DNA of 64,000 nt from Pseudodesulfovibrio sp. zrk46 (lineage in GTDB: Bacteria > Desulfobacterota > Desulfovibrionia > Desulfovibrionales > Desulfovibrionaceae). The position numbers were made by a program, and so were the translations under genes. The stretch spans positions 62,001 to 126,000 of the forward strand of contig NZ_CP051216.1 in assembly GCF_012516435.1 (NCBI RefSeq). The letters are read 5' to 3'. Below are positions 36,419 through 45,651 of the stretch, piece after piece. The first letter of the stretch is position 1. Every line of letters starts with the position of its first letter. The notes beneath the pieces are model-generated. The model did not search any database, was not told the origin of the DNA, and saw only the letters and a list, made by a program, of their open reading frames with translations.

Positions 36419-36449
36419 CTGCAACTTATACTTGGATTAACCCACCAAG

Positions 36450-36467
36450 GTTATTGTCGATAATAAC
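36450..36467 (-). promoter_or_regulatory. Small inverted repeat after the radical SAM gene
   Basis: GTTATT-N6-AATAAC, 13 bases beyond the 36480 stop. Too AT-rich for a typical terminator; role unknown. Confidence 0.3.
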
Positions 36468-36479
36468 ACAGGCGTATGG

Positions 36480-38366
36480 CTATTTACCACGAGAGCGGGG
36501 ATGCTTGCCTCTTTTGGAGTTTGCCTGCTTTCGACCTTTCCCCCCTTGAGAGGGCCCACCTTTTCGACCCTTTTCATGTGGCTTCCGAGAATCAGACTTA
36601 TGCTTCTGCGAGCCGCCTCCCTTCTTGACCTTGGGCGGACGACCACGAGTGGGCATCAGGATGCCATGCTGACGAAGGCGGTCTGCATCGGACTTGGCAA
36701 CATAGATGGAATTACCTTCCAGATCGGTCTCGGCGTGGAACATGGCTGCTGCAGCCGTACCGGGCAATGGGATGAAGCACTGCACCTGCTCCGGTTTCCA
36801 TCCCTGCGAGCGAAGCCAGTCGCCCAGTTCACGCATGTCATCATCGGTACAACCGGGGAAGGCACTCATAAGATAAGGAATCACGAACTGCTTCTTGCCA
36901 GCCTTTTGCGACTCCCTGCCGAACAAATCGAGAAACTTCTCAAACGCATTGAACTTGGGTTTGCGCATCAGTTTCAGGACATGGTCCACCTGATGCTCAG
37001 GGGCCACCTTGGCCTGACCGCCCACAAACTCACGGATGAGGCAGGACAAGGACGACATATCCTGCAACGCCAGATCGATTCGCCAGCCAGAAGCCACGCG
37101 CACATGCTTTACGGATTGAAGGTCCGTAATGCTTCGAAGCAGGTTAACGAAGTCTTTTTGCGCAACCTTGTAGTGTTTACAAATGGCAGGCGTTAAACAA
37201 CTGGAACGTTTACACTTTGATTGATCTGAAGCACAATGAGCACCCCACATATTGGCACTGGGGCCGCCCACATCACTGATGGACCCGGTCCAGCCTTTTA
37301 CCTCGGTAATACGCTCCGCTTCCTGCAGGATAGATTCCTTGCTGCGAGAGCGAATCCGCCGCCCCTGATGCAGAGCCAGCGTGCAGAAGGAGCAGCCTCC
37401 GGCACAACCGCGGTGAGCATTGATGGAGGTCTTGATCATATCCGCAGCAGGAATGCGCTCCTTGTAGGACGGATGCGGCAACCGGGAGAACGGCAAAGCT
37501 GCCAATTCGTCCAGACCGTCTGAATCCAACGGCTCGCCAGGGGGAGTCAGAATGACCGCCCTGCCGCCGCACTCCTGCACGGCCACCTGTTTATTCTGAT
37601 GTACCTGCTGCTCCATGAGCAGCGTGGCCTTGATCAGTGCCTGCGGATCAGCCACCACTTCCTCGTGGGAAGGGAACTCAATCACATCAGCATCTTCGGG
37701 AATATCCTTGCGCGCTCCCGCCACCACCACACCGGGGATGGACACCAGTGTGGGGCGAAGCGCCTTGATGGAGCGATCCTCGGCATCGCGGATGGCATTG
37801 GCCAACGCCACGATGGAATTCTCGGCCATACCGTACGTAATGGCCATGGCCTTGGAGTCCAGCAGCACGGATCGACGGATGGAGTCGGACCAGAAATCAT
37901 AATGGGAAATCCGTCGTAGGGACGCCTCGATGCCACCCAGCATCACAGGCAGACCGGGAAAGGCCCGCTGCACCACATTGGTGTATGCGATGCAGGCTCG
38001 ATTGGGACGGCTCCCCGCCATACCACCCGGCGTATAGGCATCGTCACTCCGCTTCTTACGAAATGCCGTGTAATGGGCCAGCATGGAATCCAGCGACCCG
38101 GCGGTAACACCCGCGAACAAGGTCGGACGACCCATGCGCGTCACATCGTCGGGACGATCCCAGCGCGGCTGTGCGCAGATGCCCACGCGAAAACCGTGGT
38201 GCACCAGCCAGCGGCCCAACAGGGCTGCGCCGAAAGAAGGGTGATCCACGTACCCGTCACCAGTGACGAGCAGGATGTCGATGGCGTCCCAACCGAGCTT
38301 ATCCATCTCCTTACGGGACATGGGCAGCACGGCAGGCTGTTCAATATGCGGACGAGTGTCGTTCAT
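36480..38366 (-). CDS. YgiQ-family radical SAM protein
   Basis: 628 residues, full length for the YgiQ/UPF0313 family, whose reaction is unknown. The N-terminal cobalamin-like domain (DILLVTGDGYVDHPSFG) is followed by the radical SAM motif RGCAGGCSFC and later Cys motifs (KCKRSSC, PAICKH). The C-terminus is a very basic, Gly/Lys/Arg-rich tail of about 50 residues after RGRPPKVKKGG, suggesting RNA or ribosome contact. It is probably cotranscribed with the upstream glycosyltransferase-like gene (32-bp gap). Confidence 0.88.
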   Translation of the reverse strand: MNDTRPHIEQPAVLPMSRKEMDKLGWDAIDILLVTGDGYVDHPSFGAALLGRWLVHHGFRVGICAQPRWDRPDDVTRMGRPTLFAGVTAGSLDSMLAHYTAFRKKRSDDAYTPGGMAGSRPNRACIAYTNVVQRAFPGLPVMLGGIEASLRRISHYDFWSDSIRRSVLLDSKAMAITYGMAENSIVALANAIRDAEDRSIKALRPTLVSIPGVVVAGARKDIPEDADVIEFPSHEEVVADPQALIKATLLMEQQVHQNKQVAVQECGGRAVILTPPGEPLDSDGLDELAALPFSRLPHPSYKERIPAADMIKTSINAHRGCAGGCSFCTLALHQGRRIRSRSKESILQEAERITEVKGWTGSISDVGGPSANMWGAHCASDQSKCKRSSCLTPAICKHYKVAQKDFVNLLRSITDLQSVKHVRVASGWRIDLALQDMSSLSCLIREFVGGQAKVAPEHQVDHVLKLMRKPKFNAFEKFLDLFGRESQKAGKKQFVIPYLMSAFPGCTDDDMRELGDWLRSQGWKPEQVQCFIPLPGTAAAAMFHAETDLEGNSIYVAKSDADRLRQHGILMPTRGRPPKVKKGGGSQKHKSDSRKPHEKGRKGGPSQGGKGRKQANSKRGKHPRSRGK

Positions 38367-38398
38367 GATGGGATGATGACCTAAAAAAGTTGGGGAGT

Positions 38399-39187
38399 CT
38401 ATGCGTACCGCTGCCGGATCATCTTGAAGAGCTCCGGCTTGCGGTCATACTGGTGAACAATGTGCGCGCGCTCTCCGCTTTCGTTGAGCACGTACCCTTC
38501 ATCATCCAACTCAGGATCACTCTCGGTCATGCCGAGAGTCATGATAGGGCCGGAGTTATCCACGAAACGGACACCGGGCACCTCGTTGTTGTGGACGATG
38601 GTGTTGTGTACGCCCTGATCGTATCCGGCCATGTTTTCCCGCTGTTCAAACGGCCACAGACGGGAGAGCATGGTGTCCAGATACTGCACCATGGATTCGT
38701 GATCGCCAACCGTGGTGCCGGAGCAGGATACCTGCTTGTCGAACAACGACTGCAAGACCTCTTCGCCCTGATGCATCTCCACCCAGCGGCGGTTGTACGG
38801 ACAACGGCCGATTGTCCGGCTCTTGTCTTCCAACGCACAGTTGAGACCGGGGAGCCAATCGAATTCAAAGGGATGACGCTGGAACACCACGTCACGCACA
38901 TCGGCAATCAGAATGCGGTCATAGGTATGGTCGGCTTCGCGCAGAAAATCTGCATAGCGGAAGTAACGATAAGCGTTCTGGGACACATGTTTCATATTGT
39001 CTGGCCGAACGCCCGGTATCACCTTGATGCCGTGGGCTTCCATGCGGTCAATATCACGCGTGGTGCGAGTCACGAACATAACGCAGTCACCCTGATAGCC
39101 GCACTGATCCAAAGACGCGAGAAAAGGCCGCACATCACCGTAGTGGTAACCTGCGGCCAGTCCCATTATGAGATTGTTTTCTGGCAT
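38399..39187 (-). CDS. Glycosyltransferase-like protein
   Basis: 262 residues, soluble. The ILIADVRDVVFQRHPF segment resembles the DxD metal-nucleotide-sugar motif of GT-A glycosyltransferases; the N-terminus (LIMGLAAGYHYGDVRPFLAS) also looks like the first strand of such a fold. C-terminal AHIVHQYDRKPEL recalls the His-containing last strand. The exact family and substrate are not recognised. It starts 5 bases after the DEAD-box helicase stop. Confidence 0.65.
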   Translation of the reverse strand: MPENNLIMGLAAGYHYGDVRPFLASLDQCGYQGDCVMFVTRTTRDIDRMEAHGIKVIPGVRPDNMKHVSQNAYRYFRYADFLREADHTYDRILIADVRDVVFQRHPFEFDWLPGLNCALEDKSRTIGRCPYNRRWVEMHQGEEVLQSLFDKQVSCSGTTVGDHESMVQYLDTMLSRLWPFEQRENMAGYDQGVHNTIVHNNEVPGVRFVDNSGPIMTLGMTESDPELDDEGYVLNESGERAHIVHQYDRKPELFKMIRQRYA

Positions 39188-39192
39188 GCCTG

Positions 39193-40893
39193 CTAGCGGC
39201 GGCGTGGACGACGACGTCTACGACGACGCGGACGGGATTTGCTATCGCCCTCTTCGGATGCGGCCTGCGAAGGCTTCTCCTGACGGGGAGCAGATTCCTT
39301 GCGCTCCTGACGGGGCTCGTCACGCTTTTCGCGTTTGGGCTTCTCGGAACGAGCTTCAGGTTTGGATTCCCGCTTGGGCTGTTCCTTTTTGGGACCACCA
39401 CCGTTGCCGGAACGACGTCCCTGCCCCTCACCATTGCCGGGCTTGCGGCCACGAGAACGCTTCTGCTTGGGCTTACCCTGCTTGGGTTGTGCGGGCTGTT
39501 CCTGCTTCACCACCGGTTCGACCGGCTTGCCATGCAGGGTGTTCTGGTAAATTTCATCCAACAGCATGGCGAGGAGGCCCATGGATTCATCGTCTTCAGC
39601 AAACTTTTTCACCAGCGGCAGGAAGCGGGAAGCACGTTCACGCTCCAGCGGCTTGAGCTTGCGGAACTGCTTTTCCAGCAGCGCGGTCAGGCGCTCATCG
39701 ATGATGGCGGCAACGTCTTCATCGGTGGGGTTCTTGATTTCCTCGAACTTGATCTTGAAGCGGGAAGCGATACGCTCCAGCTCCATCTTCTGGATGACGT
39801 CCACCAGCGTAATGGCGACACCGGATGCGCCAGCGCGGCCTGTACGGCCAGCACGGTGCACATAGGATTCAGGATCTTCCGGTGGCTCCATCATGAAGAC
39901 GTGAGACAGCTCGGGAATATCAATACCGCGCGCAGCAACATCAGTGGCTACCAGGAAGCGCAGTTTGCCTTCCTTGATGCGGGCCATGAGCTTCTCACGC
40001 TTGTTCTGCGTCAAGTCAGAAGTCAGACCCTCGGCATCAAAGCCGAACTGGGAGAGCAGCGCGGCGATGAATTCCACATTGCGCTTGGTGTTGGAAAAAA
40101 TGACGGCAGAAGAAGGATTCTCCAGCTCAATGAGCTTGATGAGCTTGCGCTCCTTACCCATGGCCTCGACCTCGACAAATTGATGCGCGATAGAGGTAAC
40201 ATTGGTCTCGTCACTGGAGAGGCTCAGAAATTCCGGCTCGTACATGAACTCTTTTGCCAGTCGCAGCACGGACTGGGGAAAAGTTGCGGAGAACATGTAT
40301 GCCCCATTAATCTTACGGGGCAGGTAGCGTTTCACTTCTACCATATCGGGGTAGAAGCCAACGGAAAGCATGCGGTCAGCCTCGTCAAAGAGGAGTACCT
40401 TCAAAGAACCAAGATTCAAACTGCGGCGAACCAGATGGTCAAGAATACGGCCGGGGGTACCAACAACCAGTTGCGCACCCTCGCGGAAGGCGTCTAACTG
40501 CTGCTGGTAGCCAACGCCACCGTATACGGCCACTACATTGATACCGGCGTCACCAGCCAGCATGCGCGCTTCCTGCGCTACCTGCTGGGCCAGTTCGCGG
40601 GTGGGGACCATGACCAGTGCCTGACAGTCGCGGGACTCGGGATCGAGTTTGTCAAGCAGCGGCAGCACGAATGCCCCGGTCTTGCCGGAGCCTGTGCGGG
40701 CCTGAACCATGACGTCGCGGTCATTGAGCAGATAGGGAATCGCCTTCTGCTGCACGGGCATGAGTTTGTCCCAGCCAGCACGTCCGCACGCATTTTTCAA
40801 CTCTTCGGGCAGTGCCTCGAAGGTCATATCCGGGAATAAGGAATCGTTGACCGCTTCCTCGTTCACGGATTCAGGATTGTTGTCGTTTTCCAT
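39193..40893 (-). CDS. DEAD-box RNA helicase
   Basis: 566 residues. All helicase motifs are present: Q-motif region, ARTGSGKTGA, PTRELAQQ, LLFDEADRML, FSATFP, ATDVAARGIDIPE and HRAGRTGRAG. After the core there is a helical dimer-like region (about 390-460), then a Lys/Arg/Pro-rich tail ending in a run of Arg (RRRRRRRPRRR). Such tails anchor DeaD/RhlE-type helicases to structured RNA during ribosome assembly, decay or cold adaptation. It heads a three-gene minus-strand run. Confidence 0.93.
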   Translation of the reverse strand: MENDNNPESVNEEAVNDSLFPDMTFEALPEELKNACGRAGWDKLMPVQQKAIPYLLNDRDVMVQARTGSGKTGAFVLPLLDKLDPESRDCQALVMVPTRELAQQVAQEARMLAGDAGINVVAVYGGVGYQQQLDAFREGAQLVVGTPGRILDHLVRRSLNLGSLKVLLFDEADRMLSVGFYPDMVEVKRYLPRKINGAYMFSATFPQSVLRLAKEFMYEPEFLSLSSDETNVTSIAHQFVEVEAMGKERKLIKLIELENPSSAVIFSNTKRNVEFIAALLSQFGFDAEGLTSDLTQNKREKLMARIKEGKLRFLVATDVAARGIDIPELSHVFMMEPPEDPESYVHRAGRTGRAGASGVAITLVDVIQKMELERIASRFKIKFEEIKNPTDEDVAAIIDERLTALLEKQFRKLKPLERERASRFLPLVKKFAEDDESMGLLAMLLDEIYQNTLHGKPVEPVVKQEQPAQPKQGKPKQKRSRGRKPGNGEGQGRRSGNGGGPKKEQPKRESKPEARSEKPKREKRDEPRQERKESAPRQEKPSQAASEEGDSKSRPRRRRRRRPRRR

Positions 40894-41075
40894 GATAAAA
40901 ACCTGTGATCTATGATGTGAGTCCCAGCCAGTCGACTAGAATAAAAAAAGGGGCCGGGACATGAAATTCGTAATTAAGACGCGCGCACAGTATACCACTT
41001 GTTCGACTTTGTACAATAGTAGAGGGATAGGCGAGAATTTAGGCCCTTGAAAATATGGCAAATCAGATGGGGAAA

Positions 41076-41160
41076 CCGCCTTCGGCGGGATTGACGGGTG
41101 ATTTCGCCTCCGGCGGCCAAAGGGCTATACCCTTTGGAATCCCATTGTCGCCTTCGGCGA
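41076..41160. repeat. Cluster of four short palindromes
   Basis: Consecutive hairpins CCGCC-TTC-GGCGG (41076-41088), CGCC-TCC-GGCG (41105-41115), CCAAAGGG-N5-CCCTTTGG (41117-41137) and TCGCC-TTC-GGCGA (41148-41160). The unit resembles intergenic palindromic repeats seen in many GC-rich genomes. No ORF is supported. Confidence 0.6.
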
Positions 41161-41226
41161 AAGTTAGTCAATAAGAACAGCCAGATCGTATTACGCTCCA
41201 AGACGCCACCCAAACTACCATCGTGA

Positions 41227-41346
41227 GGTTTGCGAGAGTGGTATAGCTGCAAGGCGACGGGCACAATTGAAGCACAGGCGTAGCAGCGCTACGTCGAGCA
41301 TTCAATTGCGCCCGGCAACGCCACAGATATGCCGCTATCGCAAACC
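41227..41346. repeat. 120-bp imperfect palindrome
   Basis: Outer arms GGTTTGCGA... (41227-41249) and ...TCGCAAACC (41324-41346) match at 19 of 23 positions. Inside are perfect CAATTGAA/TTCAATTG arms (41264-41271, 41301-41308) and a central CGTAGC-AGC-GCTACG hairpin (41279-41293). Its architecture matches the element at 9806-9932, though the sequence differs. Confidence 0.6.
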
Positions 41347-41379
41347 GAGGAGCCTGCACAACCCAAAAGGCCAGGACTC

Positions 41380-41414
41380 CATTCCGCTTTCTTTTGAGGG
41401 GCGATCACGGAATG
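41380..41414. repeat. Inverted repeat CATTCCG/CGGAATG
   Basis: A 7-bp perfect inverted repeat with 21-bp spacer, flanked by GGCC-containing sequence on both sides that extends the pairing loosely. Part of the 470-bp palindrome-rich, gene-free stretch. Confidence 0.4.
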
Positions 41415-41472
41415 AAGGCCAGGCCTTCTTAAGGAATGCTGGGCAGTAGAAAGGAAGAGAACTACCCAACGT

Positions 41473-41506
41473 GGTCATTGGCGACGGGGGCACGCCACCA
41501 ATGACC
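41473..41506 (-). terminator. Hairpin after the response regulator at 41521
   Basis: A perfect 9-bp stem GGTCATTGG/CCAATGACC begins 14 bases after the minus-strand stop codon. No U-tract, so termination is uncertain. It would end the tmc-locus transcript. Confidence 0.5.
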
Positions 41507-41520
41507 GATTTGACTGTTCC

Positions 41521-41877
41521 CTAGGACTCCAGGGTGTTGCGAATTGCTTCGAGGAGTTCCTTGGGATTGAAGGGCTTTTTGAAGGACGCCACAGCGTTCT
41601 TGATGGCCAGATGAATGCCGGAAAGGCCGCTGACCACGATGACGGGAGTGTCCTTGTATTCGGGGTCCTGCACCATCTTGCGATAGAAGCGCGGGCCCCA
41701 CTCATTGGGCATTTCAAGATCCAGGGTGACGAGATCGGGCTTTTCCTGCTTGAGCAGACCGATGGCCTCCTCCACATTGGATGCGGTGCAGGTTTCGAAC
41801 CCGTCGTCCTGAAGGATATCAACGAGATATTTGACGATGTACGGATCGTCGTCGATGATGAGAATTTTGCGAGACAT
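41521..41877 (-). CDS. Single-domain response regulator
   Basis: A 118-residue CheY-like receiver only. Acidic pocket IIDDD, phospho-Asp in VTLDLEMP, conserved Ser in VVSG and Lys in FKKPF. ATG 41877 is preceded by GAGGGGGTCGATAC. It is the last gene of the tmc locus. With no output domain it must act by protein contact, perhaps through the second receiver or a kinase encoded elsewhere. Confidence 0.9.
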   Translation of the reverse strand: MSRKILIIDDDPYIVKYLVDILQDDGFETCTASNVEEAIGLLKQEKPDLVTLDLEMPNEWGPRFYRKMVQDPEYKDTPVIVVSGLSGIHLAIKNAVASFKKPFNPKELLEAIRNTLES

Positions 41878-42000
41878 GTATCGACCCCCTCGGTCTACTC
41901 TATTGTTGGCTAACGGGCCCCTGCCCGACGCCGGTTGGGAAAACCCCACAGTTCATTAACACAATTACAGTTCAAATGGTAGTTCCACCGTCACTTCGAT

Positions 42001-42405
42001 TCACGCCAACGCATGGTCGATGATCTTCTTGATCTCGTCCGGAACGGGCGGCTTCTGGACGTATGCAAAGGGGTCCGGATACGAGGCATGTCCCACACCC
42101 ATAATTTTCAGGGCATGGCTGAAGGTGTCGGCCCCCACTGCGGAGAGCATGATGACCGGCACCTTCTTCAGTTCCTCATCTTCCTGCAGCCCCTGATACA
42201 TAACCAGCCCACCCTCTCCCGGCATCATGACGTCGAGTACGATCAGGTCCGGCTTCAGTTCCCAGGCGAGCTCGAGTCCCTCGCGGGCGTTACGAGCCAG
42301 GTGAGGCTCGTAACCGCTGGTCTCGAGCAGCGTCTTGAGAAAGAGCCGCATGTTCATCTCGTCGTCCACTACCAGGACTTTCTTGGTGGCTTCAGTCATG
42401 GGCAT
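42001..42405 (-). CDS. Single-domain response regulator
   Basis: A 134-residue receiver: VVDDE, phospho-Asp in IVLDVMMP, Ser in MLSAVG and Lys in VQKPP. A short insert (IMGVGHASYPDP) lies between the Ser and Lys strands. The start may be ATG 42405 or the ATG two codons later; the ribosome site is weak for both. It lies 12 bases after the universal stress gene and 123 upstream of the next receiver, so cotranscription with the tmc genes is likely. Confidence 0.87.
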   Translation of the reverse strand: MPMTEATKKVLVVDDEMNMRLFLKTLLETSGYEPHLARNAREGLELAWELKPDLIVLDVMMPGEGGLVMYQGLQEDEELKKVPVIMLSAVGADTFSHALKIMGVGHASYPDPFAYVQKPPVPDEIKKIIDHALA

Positions 42406-42417
42406 ACCGCTGCTTGG

Positions 42418-43332
42418 TTAGTCGACAATCCAGTCGGGATGATTGACACTGGCCACCGGACAGGCGGAGCGCAATACAACCTCTTCCAGAGTGGTACCGA
42501 TCTCAGCTTCTTCAGCGGGCACGTCCTTGGAGTGGTGCGCCATAACGATGAGATCGCCTTCCTTCTCGCGAGCGTACTTCAGAATCTCGACGTGGGGAGC
42601 GCCTTCACGCACGTCCACTTCGACCATGTTGAAGTCGCCAACCTGGGAAAGGTACTTTTCTTCGATCTTCTTCTTGGCTGCGGCGATTTCCTGCTCGATC
42701 TCTTCCTGCGTAGGCTTGCCGCCCAGCGCATTGATATTCACGGAATGGAAGATATGCAGAGGACATCCGATGTCCTTGGCGACCTTCAACGCAAAGGTGA
42801 AGGCGTAATCTGCGGCCTTGGAGAAGTCGGTGCAGTACACGATGCTGGAGAAAAGGTTCCAACAGGTGTTGCACGGACGATTGACGATCAGGACCGGACA
42901 GCGGGCACGCTTGGCTACGGTCATCATGGTGTTGCCCATGATGGCGCGGTAACGTCCGCCACCCTCTTCAGGACGGGTGTTGGCGCCCATGACGATCATA
43001 TCCGTGCTTTCCTTGCGGGCAAGGCGGAGAATCTCGGTGGACGGTACACCGACCGTGGTCATGATACGGGTCTTTTCGCCGTACAGCTTGAGCTGATTGT
43101 CGTAGGTGTTGCTGAGCTCTTCACGGACCCAGGCTTCATAATCCTCGCCCAGATCTTCACGATCACCGGTGCGGACATCGGTAACCTCGACGCTGAACCC
43201 GCGGGACGGGACGCCGAGAACGTGGAAGAGTAACAGTTCCGCATCTTCGCGCTCGGCAAGGTCAAAAGCGATCTTGGCCGGGCTGTCACATACCGGAGAA
43301 CCACTGGTCGCAAACAAGATATTGTCAAACAT
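42418..43332 (-). CDS. Tandem universal stress protein
   Basis: 304 residues with two UspA domains (about 1-150 and 160-300). The first holds the ATP-binding-type MGANTRP...GNTMMTVAKRARCPVLIV; the second has MAHHSKD...GTTLEEVVLRSACPVASV. AGGATT precedes the ATG. UspA proteins bind ATP and support survival and redox stress. Conservation of its position in the tmc locus suggests a link to the redox complex. Confidence 0.92.
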   Translation of the reverse strand: MFDNILFATSGSPVCDSPAKIAFDLAEREDAELLLFHVLGVPSRGFSVEVTDVRTGDREDLGEDYEAWVREELSNTYDNQLKLYGEKTRIMTTVGVPSTEILRLARKESTDMIVMGANTRPEEGGGRYRAIMGNTMMTVAKRARCPVLIVNRPCNTCWNLFSSIVYCTDFSKAADYAFTFALKVAKDIGCPLHIFHSVNINALGGKPTQEEIEQEIAAAKKKIEEKYLSQVGDFNMVEVDVREGAPHVEILKYAREKEGDLIVMAHHSKDVPAEEAEIGTTLEEVVLRSACPVASVNHPDWIVD

Positions 43333-43336
43333 AATC

Positions 43337-43876
43337 CTATCCTTTTATGCTGCAATGTTCAGGATAACGCTGGAAACCGAGTTGCCAGGAAATCCCCTCA
43401 ATGAACTCGAACAGACTGTAATCCGTATCGAACTCCATCATGTTCACGGTGTCGCCAAACACAGAGTGCTTCAACATGCCCAACCGGATGGGCGTATCGA
43501 GCATCTGGTGAAGTTGGAAGCTTCTGAGCTCCTGCTCAGAATCGTTGTGCCAACCAGTCAAGGAGCAGAGAAAATTGAAACGGGGCTCGCCCGGAAATCC
43601 AACCATCTCTACCCGCTTGACCAGTTCCAGGTGCGTCAAACCCTCATTTTCGCAACCTGAATCAGGACATCCTGCACATTCTTCCATGAAGGGTGGGATG
43701 AACACACTGATCTCCTGGAACTGGGGATAGCGCTGCATCATTTCGTAGAATGACCGCAGTGAATATCCTTCGCCCAGTCGAATCCTGCCCGCGAGCACGG
43801 ACAGCGGACGAGCCACTTCCTGCTCCAAATCATTGAGCAGCATTCCGTTTCGTGCGAGCAGCGTGGTGTTCATCAT
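43337..43876 (-). CDS. Conserved hypothetical protein of the tmc locus
   Basis: 179 residues, soluble. A small Cys cluster, C67-x2-C70-x4-C75 (EECAGCPDSGCENEG), could bind a metal. The rest is mixed helix/strand with no known motif. As I recall, a comparable gene lies beside tmcA in Desulfovibrio vulgaris. It sits 11 bases after tmcA and 4 before the universal stress gene, so it is in the same transcript; a role in assembly or control of the complex is inferred from position only. Confidence 0.75.
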   Translation of the reverse strand: MMNTTLLARNGMLLNDLEQEVARPLSVLAGRIRLGEGYSLRSFYEMMQRYPQFQEISVFIPPFMEECAGCPDSGCENEGLTHLELVKRVEMVGFPGEPRFNFLCSLTGWHNDSEQELRSFQLHQMLDTPIRLGMLKHSVFGDTVNMMEFDTDYSLFEFIEGISWQLGFQRYPEHCSIKG

Positions 43877-43887
43877 CTTCCCCTTGG

Positions 43888-44289
43888 TTACTTCTTATGG
43901 CATTCGCCGCAGGCCACGGGTCCCTTGAGGGACTTCTTGTGGCAATCGATGCACTGACGGTGGTAAGCGCGCATCAGCGGGGTGCCGCCGTCGGAGCGTT
44001 TCACAGCGTGGCAGGATTCACAGGTCTCGCCTTCGCTGGAGTTCTCCATGTCGCGTTTGCCGTCGTCAGTTTTGCTGTGGTGGCAGACCACGCAATCTTC
44101 GAGTTCGGCTTTTTCATTGTGAGCATCGTGCTCGAATGCGACCTGCGGTCGCTCCAGTTTGCCGAAGGCATCAACCGGTACCTGTGTCATGTCATCCTGG
44201 GAAAAGGCGACGGGTGCCATGTAGACAACCATCAGGGCGGCAATCATCGCCATGAAGGCCAGGAGCTGAATCTTCTGTTTCTTCTTCAT
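43888..44289 (-). CDS. tmcA: Type II tetraheme cytochrome c3, TmcA
   Basis: 133 residues. A signal peptide (about 1-30, ending near VAFSQ) exports it to the periplasm. Four CxxCH heme sites are present: CVVCH, CESCH, CIDCH and CGECH, plus distal His candidates such as FEHDAH. TmcA takes electrons from type I cytochrome c3/hydrogenase and passes them to TmcC. ATG 44289 is chosen because GGAG lies 6 bases upstream; an adjacent GTG is in frame. Confidence 0.94.
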   Translation of the reverse strand: MKKKQKIQLLAFMAMIAALMVVYMAPVAFSQDDMTQVPVDAFGKLERPQVAFEHDAHNEKAELEDCVVCHHSKTDDGKRDMENSSEGETCESCHAVKRSDGGTPLMRAYHRQCIDCHKKSLKGPVACGECHKK

Positions 44290-44299
44290 CACAAGCTCC

Positions 44300-45619
44300 T
44301 TACATTTCCGGCTTTTCCATCAGCTCATAAATAATGTCGCCGATGAATTTACCGTGCATTCCAAGATCATAGTGACCGATGATGTCTTCCAGACCGCCGT
44401 GGCAGTTGTGGCAAGGAATAATGATATCCTTGACGCCGGTAGCTGCCAGCTGTTCGGCCTTTACTCGGTTGCCTTCCATGCGGGTGGCCTTGAACGGCGG
44501 ACCGCAGTTGATGATGCCGCCACCGGCGCAGCAACAGTAGTTGTGCTCGCGGTTGGGGGTCATTTCGATCACCTCTTCACAGAGGAAGTGGACGACATCG
44601 CGCAGCTTATCCATGAGGCCCTTGCCTCGGATGATGTTGCACGGATCCTGAATGGTGACCGGCTTTTCAAACTTGTGGGTGATCTTGAGCTTACCTTGCT
44701 GGATGAGCTCCCAGTAGAATTCCACAGCGTGGATGACGGGAACGGGCCAGTCCTTGTAGCCAAGCCAGCGGTTACCCATGTCGTAGACGGAGCGGAATGC
44801 GTGACCACACTCGCCCATGACGATGCGCTTGACGCGCAGCTTCTGAGCAGATTCAAAGTGTGCCCGCTTCAGGCGCCCCATGTTCTCATAGTCACCGATG
44901 AACATGCACATGTCGGAGTTATCCCAACCAGCGTGTGACGGCATGGTGTAGTCCACTCCCGCATGGTGCATGATGGCGGCAGCCTGATAGATGAGCTGGG
45001 TGCGGAACTTGGGCTCGGGTGCGATAACCGAGTAGTAGACGTCCGCGCCTTCCTTATCGAGCGGGATGCGCAGGCCCGGGAACTCGTCGCGGGCTTCGTC
45101 TTCCTGCCACTGCAGGGAGTCGATCCACTCGTCGTCCTTGACCCACATCTGATTCATGGTGGAAGCATGAGAGTGGGAGGTGTCGCGGATGTACTGCGGA
45201 ACAACGTCCAGCAGGTAGCAGATGCGACGGACCATGGACATGATGTAACCGGTGTCCACGCCGATGGGGCAGTAGTGGGCGCAACGCTTGCACAGGTTGC
45301 ACTCGGTGAAGGCCATCTGCGCCATCTCGTAGATGCGCTGGGGCTCCACCTTGCCCTTCTTGTCCATGAGCTCATACATGGTCTCCGTGGCCTTGTTGAC
45401 CGGGGAGTAGCTCGGATCGTTGTCGTGAGACAGGTAGAAGTGACATGCCTGTGAGCACAGGCCACAACGCATGCACGTCTCCTGATATGCCTTGAGTTTT
45501 GCCCCGGTTTCGCCCTTGAGCATCCGGGTGACAACGGATTGGATCTTCTCCGTAGTCAGGCCGGCGACTCCGTTCTCGAGCCCGGGATCTGATACTATTC
45601 TGTCAGCTATGCGACTCAT
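44300..45619 (-). CDS. tmcB: TmcB, cytoplasmic iron-sulfur subunit with CCG domains
   Basis: 439 residues, HdrD-like. Two ferredoxin-type cluster motifs (CMRCGLCSQACHF and CNLCKRCAHYCPIG) are followed by two Cys-rich CCG-type regions (MGECGH and YCCCAGGGI...PCHNCHGG). It is thought to be the cytoplasmic end of the complex, linking the membrane cytochrome b to the sulfate-reduction machinery. GAGGTACGAACA precedes the ATG. tmcA follows after 10 bases. Confidence 0.93.
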   Translation of the reverse strand: MSRIADRIVSDPGLENGVAGLTTEKIQSVVTRMLKGETGAKLKAYQETCMRCGLCSQACHFYLSHDNDPSYSPVNKATETMYELMDKKGKVEPQRIYEMAQMAFTECNLCKRCAHYCPIGVDTGYIMSMVRRICYLLDVVPQYIRDTSHSHASTMNQMWVKDDEWIDSLQWQEDEARDEFPGLRIPLDKEGADVYYSVIAPEPKFRTQLIYQAAAIMHHAGVDYTMPSHAGWDNSDMCMFIGDYENMGRLKRAHFESAQKLRVKRIVMGECGHAFRSVYDMGNRWLGYKDWPVPVIHAVEFYWELIQQGKLKITHKFEKPVTIQDPCNIIRGKGLMDKLRDVVHFLCEEVIEMTPNREHNYCCCAGGGIINCGPPFKATRMEGNRVKAEQLAATGVKDIIIPCHNCHGGLEDIIGHYDLGMHGKFIGDIIYELMEKPEM

Positions 45620-45651
45620 TGTTCGTACCTCGCGTTAGTGAATGTTGTGGC

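Noticed and set aside
40974..41264. 96-codon minus-strand frame in the palindrome cluster
   Set aside because: It reads through consecutive inverted repeats; no ribosome site or conserved-looking domain.
41380..41460. CRISPR array or integron-type repeats
   Set aside because: Repeats are palindromic but not regularly spaced, and no identical direct repeats with unique spacers occur anywhere in the window.
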